From Chitinophagaceae bacterium UBA3430 (GTDB lineage: Bacteria; Bacteroidota; Bacteroidia; Chitinophagales; Chitinophagaceae): a DNA stretch of 5,561 nucleotides. The notes beneath the pieces are model-generated. The model was given only the letters and a program-made list of their open reading frames with translations. It had not been told where the DNA came from and searched no databases. Positions 1-5,561 of the stretch are shown here, piece by piece. How positions within the stretch are numbered: position 1 is the stretch's first letter; the number at the start of each line of letters is the position of its first letter. The position numbers and the translations under genes were made by a program. The stretch lies in NCBI GenBank assembly GCA_002378975.1, contig DFST01000181.1, forward strand, positions 791 through 6,351, read 5' to 3'.

Positions 1-2771
1 GTCAAGATCGCCGCAATGAAATGCTGATCGATCTCCAGCGGGAAAGGAACGATGGTACGCGCGAAGGAGAATACCGCCAAGGTCACGAATACGTCGTGCA
101 ACAAGGCTACGATGGTACCCAACGAATAACGCCAGTCGCGGAATCGGATGAAGATATACAGGAAGATCACCAACATGGCGAAAAGGGTTGCCTTCACGGC
201 GCCGCTCTTCAGATCATCCGAGATGGTCGGCAAGACTTTTTTCGATGCCTGCTTTCCGATCTTGGCAGAACCGGCTTCAAATTGTTGCAAACTCATGCCA
301 GCCGGCAGGTATTTCTTCAATCCATCATACAACTTGCCTTCAACCAACGCATCGGTTCCGGGCTTGTTGTCTTTGATCAGATAGGCGGTCGTGATATCGA
401 GGGTCGAATTGTCGCCGATCGTTTTGATGATCGGGTTCTCTCCGTCGAATGAGGCTTTCAGGTCGTTACGAACCAACTCCACATCCACTTTCTGCTCGAA
501 TTTCACCACGTAGCTACGTCCACCGGCGAATTCAACCCCTTGGTCAAATCCGTTGAAGTAAGACGCGATACCCAAGGCCAATACGATCATGGAGATCACA
601 TAGGCCACTTTGCGGTACTCGATGAATTTGTATTTCGCATGCTTGAATACTTTCTGAGAAACTCCCGTGAAGTATTCCAAGTGCTTTTTCTTGTCGGTGA
701 AAATGTCAGATACCCAACGGCTCACCAAGATTCCGCAGAAAAGGGAGAGCAGGATACCGATGATCTGGGTGGTGGCGAATCCTTTCACCGGACCCAATCC
801 AAAATAGAACAGGATGAAGGCGGTCAGCAGCGTAGTTACGTGTGCATCCAATACCGGAGGCAAAGAACGCTTGTATCCTTCTTGGATCGCCGAAACATAA
901 CTCTTGCCTTTGGCCAATTCTTCCTTGATGCGTTCGTAGATGATTACGTTCGTATCCACGGCCATACCGATGGTCAGAACCAGACCGGCAATACCGGGAG
1001 CCGTCAGCGTAGCGCCCAAACCGGCGAGAATGCCAACGGTGAAGAGCAAGTTCAGGATCAAGGCGATGTTGGCAACCCAACCACTGGTATTGTAATACAC
1101 CAGCATCAGGGAGAAGATCACAATGAACGAGATCAGGAAGGCCATAGATCCACTACGGATCGCTTCGCTACCGAGGGTAGGCCCTACTTGTTGCTCCTGA
1201 ACAATCTTGGCAGGGGCGGGGAGCTTACCGATCTTCAAGATGTTTGCCAGGTCGGCTGCTTCTTGTTGCGTATAGCTTCCGGTGATCGAGGAAACACCAT
1301 TCGGAATGGAGCTGATCACGTTCGGAGCCGATTGAACGATGTTGTCCAATACGATCGCAACGGGGCGACCGATGTTCTCTTCCGTCAACTTTTTCCAGAT
1401 GGCAGCGCCTTGTGGCTTCATGCGCATCTCGATCTGCACCTTGCCATATTGGTCGAAATCTTGACGGGCATCGGAGATCGCATCGCCTTCCAATTTGGCA
1501 TTGGCGCGGTTGTATGTTTTCAAGGCATATAGCGGCACGAATTCAGCAGCTTTTCCTTTGTCGTCTTTTTCCGGAACACCGTAGGTGAATACTGCATCAC
1601 CGGGGAAATTCGATTTGAATTCACGCAGATAACCATTGAATGCCATGGTATCCTTGATGGGCACTTGACCAATGGCAGAAGGATAAACTACTTTGCCGGT
1701 GGCCGGATCTTGACTCGGTTGCATCAACATCAGGAACTTGTCGATGGTCATCTTGTCCGCCGACTTAGCAGTGGGTTGTGCCGTGGTGGCTGCAGCCGGA
1801 CTATCGCTGGCTAATTTAACCGTCTGATTGGTGTCCGTTTTGACAGCAGGGATTGTGGCGGTTGCCGGCACGGTATCTTTTTTCGTGGTATCGGCTACGC
1901 CTCCGTACTTGGTATTGAAAGCGGTAATGGTCTTTTGCCATCCGTTTTGATAAGAAACATCAGCCAAGGTGTATACTTCCCAGAATTGCAGGTTGGCGGT
2001 GCTTTGAAGCAGTTTGCGAACGCGCTCTTTGTCCTTGATGCCGGGTAATTCCACGCTGATCAGTCCGCGGCTGGGGATGGGATTGATGGAAGGCTGAGCA
2101 ACACCGAACTGGTCGATACGGGTGCGCAGACGATCGAAGGTCAGGTTGAAAGCGGTACCCGCTTGCTTGCGGATATAGCTAGCAACCTGCTCATCAGTCG
2201 ATTTGATATTGATCTCATTCGAGCTGGCAGCAGCAAAGAGACCAGCCAGAGCCCGATTGGGTTCAAGTTTCTTGTACTCTTCCAGGAAGAGCCCGATGAA
2301 ATCCGCATCGCTGTTCGCTTTGCGTTTATCGGCATTGTTCAATGCATTGAGAAAATTCGGATCGGAAGAATTGTTGGCCAGTGACTTCAGCAAACCGGAC
2401 ATTTCCACTTCCATGGTTACGTTCATACCCCCTTGAAGATCCAATCCAAGATTGAGCTCTTCTTCTTTGGCGGTTTTATACGTCACGGCGCCATTGATGC
2501 CGTAGGTGATCGTGGTGTTCTCGCTGCCTTTGAGCAGGCTGTCGAGGTAGCGGCGGTAGTTGCGGTCCACCTCTTCCTGATAGGTCTGTTGCGCAGCTTT
2601 GTCGCCCGGGAATTTCTTCTCCGCCGATACAAAATTCTTACTCAACCAGGCCTGAGCCGTGGCTTCCTGCTTTTTCTCATGGTTCTGTACGAACCAAGTA
2701 AACGAGAGCTGATACAAAGAGTAGATGATCAGCAATACGGTGAAAAAACGAACCAATCCTTTCAGTTGCAT
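1..2771 (-). CDS. secDF: Protein translocase SecDF fusion (5' 923 codons; C-terminus off the left edge)
   Basis: This is the accessory subunit of the Sec translocon, which uses the proton gradient to pull exported proteins through the inner membrane. I translated the minus strand by hand from the ATG at 2771-2769, and the frame stays open to position 1. The order of parts is: TM1 at about residues 5-25; the SecD hallmark LGLDLQGG at 108-115; P1 domain blocks RTRIDQFGV (about 215-223) and VELPG (about 240-245); a Thr/Ala/Pro/Lys-rich insert at about 292-340; the distal P1 block from about 449 to 517; then TM2-TM6 from M543 to about 688. TM4 carries GMAVDTNVIIYER, with D606 at the place of the SecD proton-relay aspartate. 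The SecF half begins with TM7 (about 722-739), followed by FDQGVEFAGG (742-751) and ALLHDV, where D893 matches the SecF relay aspartate. Bacteroidota SecDF proteins are usually about 1000 residues, so roughly 80 are missing, including the last transmembrane segments. No frameshift was seen. No clear ribosome binding site precedes the start, which is usual for the phylum. Confidence 0.96.
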   Translation of the reverse strand, partial: MQLKGLVRFFTVLLIIYSLYQLSFTWFVQNHEKKQEATAQAWLSKNFVSAEKKFPGDKAAQQTYQEEVDRNYRRYLDSLLKGSENTTITYGINGAVTYKTAKEEELNLGLDLQGGMNVTMEVEMSGLLKSLANNSSDPNFLNALNNADKRKANSDADFIGLFLEEYKKLEPNRALAGLFAAASSNEINIKSTDEQVASYIRKQAGTAFNLTFDRLRTRIDQFGVAQPSINPIPSRGLISVELPGIKDKERVRKLLQSTANLQFWEVYTLADVSYQNGWQKTITAFNTKYGGVADTTKKDTVPATATIPAVKTDTNQTVKLASDSPAAATTAQPTAKSADKMTIDKFLMLMQPSQDPATGKVVYPSAIGQVPIKDTMAFNGYLREFKSNFPGDAVFTYGVPEKDDKGKAAEFVPLYALKTYNRANAKLEGDAISDARQDFDQYGKVQIEMRMKPQGAAIWKKLTEENIGRPVAIVLDNIVQSAPNVISSIPNGVSSITGSYTQQEAADLANILKIGKLPAPAKIVQEQQVGPTLGSEAIRSGSMAFLISFIVIFSLMLVYYNTSGWVANIALILNLLFTVGILAGLGATLTAPGIAGLVLTIGMAVDTNVIIYERIKEELAKGKSYVSAIQEGYKRSLPPVLDAHVTTLLTAFILFYFGLGPVKGFATTQIIGILLSLFCGILVSRWVSDIFTDKKKHLEYFTGVSQKVFKHAKYKFIEYRKVAYVISMIVLALGIASYFNGFDQGVEFAGGRSYVVKFEQKVDVELVRNDLKASFDGENPIIKTIGDNSTLDITTAYLIKDNKPGTDALVEGKLYDGLKKYLPAGMSLQQFEAGSAKIGKQASKKVLPTISDDLKSGAVKATLFAMLVIFLYIFIRFRDWRYSLGTIVALLHDVFVTLAVFSFARTIVPFPLEIDQHFIAAIL

Positions 2772-2827
2772 ACGTGTCGGTTTTGGGGGCCCAAACAAGC
2801 GCTCAAGCCCATCATTTTTAAGGACGG

Positions 2828-2835
2828 CAAATATA
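2828..2835 (-). promoter_or_regulatory. Putative -7 promoter element for secDF (TATATTTG)
   Basis: Read on the minus strand the octamer is TATATTTG, an exact match to the Bacteroidota -7 consensus TAnnTTTG. It lies 56 bp upstream of the secDF ATG and points towards it, which would give a leader of about 45-50 nt. I found no good TTTG -33 partner at 19-23 bp on the minus strand, so the call rests on the -7 match and its position. Confidence 0.5.
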
Positions 2836-2843
2836 GCGGTTTC

Positions 2844-2864
2844 GGGGCAAAAGCAGGGGCGAAA
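2844..2864. repeat. Short direct repeat GGGGC-N-AAA, two copies 12 bp apart
   Basis: GGGGCaAAA at 2844-2852 and GGGGCgAAA at 2856-2864 are the same 9-mer apart from the sixth base, spaced 12 bp start to start. They lie just upstream of the putative secDF -7 element, where an activator or repressor could bind. The repeat is short and could be chance; no binding protein can be named. Confidence 0.3.
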
Positions 2865-2879
2865 ATCGAGGCGTTTGTA

Positions 2880-2905
2880 CTTGATTTCTAAAAACTTAAA
2901 TCAAG
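2880..2905. promoter_or_regulatory. Perfect 8-bp inverted repeat, operator-like
   Basis: The arms are CTTGATTT (2880-2887) and AAATCAAG (2898-2905), exact reverse complements around a 10-bp AT-rich spacer, so their centres are 18 bp apart. The dyad ends 8 bp before the putative TATCTTTG element of the serine hydrolase gene and covers the place where a -33 element would sit. This fits a binding site for a dimeric regulator. A transcription terminator is less likely, because the stem is AT-rich and no T-run follows on either side. Confidence 0.45.
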
Positions 2906-2913
2906 GGGAATCC

Positions 2914-2921
2914 TATCTTTG
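2914..2921 (+). promoter_or_regulatory. Putative -7 promoter element for the serine hydrolase gene (TATCTTTG)
   Basis: TATCTTTG is an exact match to the Bacteroidota consensus TAnnTTTG, on the strand of the hydrolase gene. Its last base is only 6 bp before the ATG at 2928, so transcription starting the usual few bases downstream would give a leaderless or nearly leaderless mRNA. No exact TTG or TTTG -33 element is found 17-23 bp upstream; the nearest TTG is 2881-2883, inside the inverted repeat and about 30 bp away. The element overlaps the alternative TTG start at 2919, which argues against that start if the promoter is real. Confidence 0.45.
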
Positions 2922-2927
2922 AAAGCT

Positions 2928-4178
2928 ATGTTCCCATCACCTCGGTTCTTAGTGCGTATGGCCGTTTTTCTGGGGATCGCTTTCCACAGCGAACTTCCAG
3001 CCCAGAAAGCGCCCGTTCGGAGTACCAAATCTCAGGTCAGCATGAATTCAGATGCACTGATTTACAATATTTTAAAGAGCAAGCCCGCAATTTTTGATTC
3101 GGTCATTTCCGGCCCAGTCGACCGACGGGTTCAGATCCTGTATACGCGCATCGAACGTGACAAAAAAGGCCAACCTCATTTTACCGACCACACCTACCGC
3201 GCCAATGCCGACGAGTATCATTACCCGGCATCGACCGTTAAATTGCCTGTAGCCATTTTGGCCCTCCAAAAGCTGAATGAACTGCAAAAGGAGGGGCTGG
3301 ATCGGAACACCACCATGCTGACCGACTCCGCCTCGCCGGAGCAGACCCCGGTCTTGGGCGACCGCTCCGCAGCCGACGGCCGTCCCACCATTGCCCACTA
3401 CATCAAAAAAATCCTGCTGGTCAGCGACAACGATGCCTATAATCGTTTGTATGAGTTCCTGGGTCCCGATTACATCAATGCAACCTTGCATCGGATGGGC
3501 TATACAAATACCGCTCTCGTTCACCGACTGAGTCTGCCGCTGACGATGGAACAAAACAGGCATACCAACCCTGTCCGTTTCCTGAGTCATGACGGTAAGC
3601 TGGTGTATTTCAAGCCGGCACAGGTCGCCACCTGGGTAGCACCGAAACTGGACATTCAACTCGGGGTTGGCTACATCGGAAAAGAGGGGCTGGTGAATCA
3701 GCCTTTTGATTTTTCCAATAAGAACCGATTTCCACTGGCCGATCTGCACCGGATTATCCGGAGTGTGCTGTTCCCCGAGTCTGTGCCGAACAAACAGCGG
3801 TTTAACTTGACGAAATCGGACCTGGAATTTCTTCATCAATACATGTCGATGTTGCCCGGAGAGTCGGATGATCCGCGTTACGAAGCCACGGATTATTGGG
3901 ATACCTACGTGAAGTTTCTGTACTACGGTTCGGAAAAGAACACTTACGATCCCAACATCCGTGTGTATAACAAGGTGGGCGATGCCTACGGATTTCTCAT
4001 CGACGGCGCCTATTTTCACGACGTGAAGAACAACGCGGAATTCATTCTCAGTGCACTCATCTACTGCAACTCCGATGAAATATTCAATGATGATAAATAT
4101 GATTACGATGCAGTCGGTTTCCCATTCCTAAAAGAACTGGGCCGGGCCATACACGAACATCAAACCCTTAAGAAATAG
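2928..4178 (+). CDS. Exported serine hydrolase, class A beta-lactamase/PBP-like fold
   Basis: This is a 416-residue protein read from the ATG at 2928. The N-terminus looks like a Sec signal peptide: basic MFPSPRFLVR, hydrophobic MAVFLGIAF, and likely cleavage after LPA. There is no lipobox cysteine, so a soluble periplasmic protein is expected. The penicillin-recognising fold is shown by YPASTVKLPV with nucleophile S102 and K105 (SxxK), and by LLVSDNDAYN with S166-D167-N168 (SDN). The 64-residue spacing between them is close to the 60 of class A enzymes. The third motif appears as YNKVGDAYGFLIDGAYF, with K349-V-G in place of KTG/KSG. SDN to KVG is 183 residues against about 104 in classical class A enzymes, so some 80 extra residues lie between them. 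E208, in MEQNRHTNP, is a possible counterpart of the deacylating Glu166, but the alignment is uncertain. The substrate is unknown: a beta-lactam, a peptidoglycan peptide or another ester or amide. A TTG start at 2919, with AAGGGGAA 8 bp before it, would add three residues. The gene diverges from secDF and lies 57 bp before the aminotransferase. Confidence 0.85.
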   Translation: MFPSPRFLVRMAVFLGIAFHSELPAQKAPVRSTKSQVSMNSDALIYNILKSKPAIFDSVISGPVDRRVQILYTRIERDKKGQPHFTDHTYRANADEYHYPASTVKLPVAILALQKLNELQKEGLDRNTTMLTDSASPEQTPVLGDRSAADGRPTIAHYIKKILLVSDNDAYNRLYEFLGPDYINATLHRMGYTNTALVHRLSLPLTMEQNRHTNPVRFLSHDGKLVYFKPAQVATWVAPKLDIQLGVGYIGKEGLVNQPFDFSNKNRFPLADLHRIIRSVLFPESVPNKQRFNLTKSDLEFLHQYMSMLPGESDDPRYEATDYWDTYVKFLYYGSEKNTYDPNIRVYNKVGDAYGFLIDGAYFHDVKNNAEFILSALIYCNSDEIFNDDKYDYDAVGFPFLKELGRAIHEHQTLKK

Positions 4179-4235
4179 GAAGTAGAATATTTATACACGC
4201 TGCTCTCAATACTCAACTCTCTACCCTCTACAATC

Positions 4236-5426
4236 ATGCAATTATCCTCCTTCCTTGATCGTTTCAACGAACCGGAAACACTCAAAATGGCCAAACTGGG
4301 CCGCGAGCTTCGTGCCAAAGGCATTGACGTGATCGACCTGAGTTTGGGCGAGCCCGATTTCGATACGCCCGAGCACATCAAACAAGCGGCGATTCAAGCG
4401 ATTCAGGATAATTGGAGTCATTATACACCGGTAGCCGGGTATCCCGATTTACGCGCCGCGGTCTGTACCAAGCTCAAACGAGATAATGGATTGGATTATG
4501 CGCCGGAGAATATTGTAGTTTCTACTGGTGCCAAGCAAAGTCTGGCTAATGCCATTCTTTCATTAGTAGATGAAGACGATGAGGTTGTTATTCCGACGCC
4601 ATTTTGGGTAACCTACAGTGAACTTGTGAAGATCGCCCGGGGGAAAGTGGTGATGGTACGTACCGCCGCTGCGCAGGGATTTAAAATCAGTCCCGAACAA
4701 CTGGCTGCTGCCATTACGCCGAAAACCAAACTGTTCTTGTTTTCCTCTCCTTGCAACCCGAGTGGTGCAGTTTATTCCAAGGATGAGCTGGCTGCGCTAG
4801 CCGACGTTTTCCGAAAACATCCCCAAGTCGCGATCTTGTCCGATGAGATCTATGAGTACATCAATTTCGTTGGGGAGCACGCGAGTTTGGCTTCTTTCGA
4901 TGACCTGAAAGATCGGGTGGTGATCATCAACGGACTCAGTAAGGGATTCGCGATGACGGGCTGGCGTCTTGGATACATCGCCGCTCATTCCGACATTGCC
5001 AAAGCCTGCGAGAAAGTGCAAGGGCAATTCACCAGTGGCCCCAACTCCATTGCTCAAAAAGCAGCGGTGGTGGCATTGACCGCCGACCTGCGACCTACAT
5101 TTGAAATGACCGCTGAGTTCGCCAAGCGACGGGAACGCGTGCTGGAGATCGTGCGTGATATCCCCGGTGTAGTATGTCCCACGCCCGAGGGGGCCTTTTA
5201 TATATTTCCCGACATGCGTTCGTTCTATGGAAAAACCGATGGAAATACGGTGATCCACAACGCAGCCGATCTAAGCATGTATTTACTCAATGAAGCACAC
5301 GTTTCTTCGGTCATGGGCGATGCATTCGGTGAACCCACCTGCGTGCGTTTTTCCTTTGCGAACAGTTTGCCGAAGATCGAAGAGGGCTGGGTCCGGATCA
5401 AAAAAGCATTGGCTCAATTGCATTGA
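4236..5426 (+). CDS. aspC: PLP-dependent class I/II aminotransferase, aspartate aminotransferase Ib type
   Basis: This 396-residue cytoplasmic enzyme should transfer an amino group between aspartate (or a related amino acid) and 2-oxoglutarate, with pyridoxal phosphate as cofactor. All fold-type I landmarks are in order: LGEPDFDTP (37-45), STGAKQSL (96-103), W124 in PFWVTY to stack on the cofactor ring, NPSG (174-177), SDEIYE with D203 and Y206, the Schiff-base lysine K236 in LSKGFAMTGWRLGY, phosphate-binding R244, and R371 in VRFSFA for the substrate alpha-carboxylate. Compared from memory with Thermus thermophilus AspAT, K100 and T15 align with its substrate-recognising K109 and T16, which favours a dicarboxylic substrate; Ib enzymes often also accept prephenate. 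Length is normal for the family (about 385-400). The ATG at 4236 keeps the conserved N-terminal helix, and no Shine-Dalgarno sequence is visible. The 57-bp gap after the hydrolase gene holds no convincing promoter or terminator, so co-transcription is plausible. The aspC symbol is by family resemblance; exact specificity is not proven. Confidence 0.93.
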   Translation: MQLSSFLDRFNEPETLKMAKLGRELRAKGIDVIDLSLGEPDFDTPEHIKQAAIQAIQDNWSHYTPVAGYPDLRAAVCTKLKRDNGLDYAPENIVVSTGAKQSLANAILSLVDEDDEVVIPTPFWVTYSELVKIARGKVVMVRTAAAQGFKISPEQLAAAITPKTKLFLFSSPCNPSGAVYSKDELAALADVFRKHPQVAILSDEIYEYINFVGEHASLASFDDLKDRVVIINGLSKGFAMTGWRLGYIAAHSDIAKACEKVQGQFTSGPNSIAQKAAVVALTADLRPTFEMTAEFAKRRERVLEIVRDIPGVVCPTPEGAFYIFPDMRSFYGKTDGNTVIHNAADLSMYLLNEAHVSSVMGDAFGEPTCVRFSFANSLPKIEEGWVRIKKALAQLH

Positions 5427-5429
5427 GCG

Positions 5430-5561
5430 CTACCCGGGACTCAGTGCGAGTAACTTGGCATGTAACTGAAGTACTTGGTCGAGTAGGGGATGTTGTTCGT
5501 CGTTGATGATTACCTCGTCGCAAAGTTTGCGTTTCATCTCTTCATCCAGTTGACGGTCCAT
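5430..5561 (-). CDS. coaE: Dephospho-CoA kinase, C-terminal end (5' part off the right edge)
   Basis: On the minus strand the frame runs from the window edge to TAG at 5432-5430 and gives 43 residues. These include KLCDEVIINDEQHPLLDQV followed by an amphipathic helix, LQLHAKLLAL. This matches the C-terminal end of Bacteroidota CoaE, where a CDFVIxNDE-type strand is followed by QVLxLHxxLL. CoaE phosphorylates the 3'-hydroxyl of dephospho-CoA, the last step of coenzyme A synthesis, in the cytoplasm. The family is about 200 residues long, so the ATG at 5561-5559 is almost certainly an internal methionine. The P-loop lies outside the window, so the call rests on the tail alone. The gene converges with the aminotransferase, with only 3 bp between the two stop codons. 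Confidence 0.8.
   Translation of the reverse strand: MDRQLDEEMKRKLCDEVIINDEQHPLLDQVLQLHAKLLALSPG

Noticed and set aside
540..1532. 330-codon open frame on the plus strand across secDF
   Set aside because: It lies antisense to well-conserved SecDF sequence, including TM2-TM6. The translation is rich in Gln, Asp, Gly and Arg with no recognisable domain, as expected from the complement of a membrane protein gene.
2785..2797. GC-rich near-palindrome (GGGGGCCC flanked by T and A runs) in the secDF leader
   Set aside because: There is no loop, so it cannot form a normal hairpin, and it sits between a promoter and a start codon where a terminator is not expected. It could be a minor regulatory site, but nothing supports that.
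2433..2891. 152-codon plus-strand open frame covering the secDF start and the intergenic region
   Set aside because: Most of it is antisense to SecDF TM1 and early P1, and the rest crosses the putative promoters. No domain is recognisable and no separate start signal is seen.
3072..4019. 315-codon open frame on the minus strand inside the serine hydrolase gene
   Set aside because: It is fully antisense to the SxxK/SDN hydrolase, whose motifs fix the real frame. The product is Val/Gln/Ile/Gly-rich with no known motif.
4797..5258. 153-codon minus-strand open frame inside the aminotransferase gene
   Set aside because: It is antisense to the active-site part of the aminotransferase (SDEIYE to the C-terminal domain) and resembles no known protein.
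1..5561. Search for a novel defence, mobile or toxin-antitoxin system
   Set aside because: The full length is accounted for by two housekeeping genes, an aminotransferase, one exported hydrolase and a short divergent promoter region. No integrase, transposase, repeat array, nuclease, toxin or small paired ORFs were seen on either strand.

Overview
The window looks like ordinary chromosome of a member of the Bacteroidota, probably near the Chitinophagaceae or Sphingobacteriia. Three things point there: a single-chain SecD-SecF fusion with a Thr/Ala/Pro-rich periplasmic insert, promoter elements of the TAnnTTTG type in place of TATAAT boxes, and the lack of clear Shine-Dalgarno sequences before the starts. 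Base composition is close to 50% GC throughout. I see no mobile element, RNA gene, CRISPR array or sharp change in composition. The lineage is an inference from these traits, not from a search.

Layout. Positions 1-2771 (minus strand) hold the first 923 codons of secDF, the proton-driven accessory subunit of the Sec translocon; its 3' end lies off the left edge. Positions 2772-2927 are a divergent intergenic region with a TAnnTTTG element facing each way and an 8-bp perfect inverted repeat beside the rightward one. Positions 2928-4178 (plus) encode an exported serine hydrolase of the class A beta-lactamase/PBP-like fold with SxxK and SDN motifs and a degenerate third motif (KVG). After a 57-bp gap, 4236-5426 (plus) encodes a fold-type I PLP aminotransferase of the aspartate aminotransferase Ib type. 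Only 3 bp beyond its stop, and convergent with it, 5430-5561 (minus) is the C-terminal end of coaE, dephospho-CoA kinase. No stretch longer than 300 bases lacks a gene.

How the parts fit. secDF and coaE are housekeeping genes on the same strand. The hydrolase-aminotransferase pair sits between them on the opposite strand and may form a two-gene transcript. I see no direct biochemical link between the two. The hydrolase should itself be a Sec substrate, because it carries a signal peptide. I did not find evidence for an undescribed multi-gene system. The most interesting items are the atypical serine hydrolase and the operator-like dyad in its promoter region.
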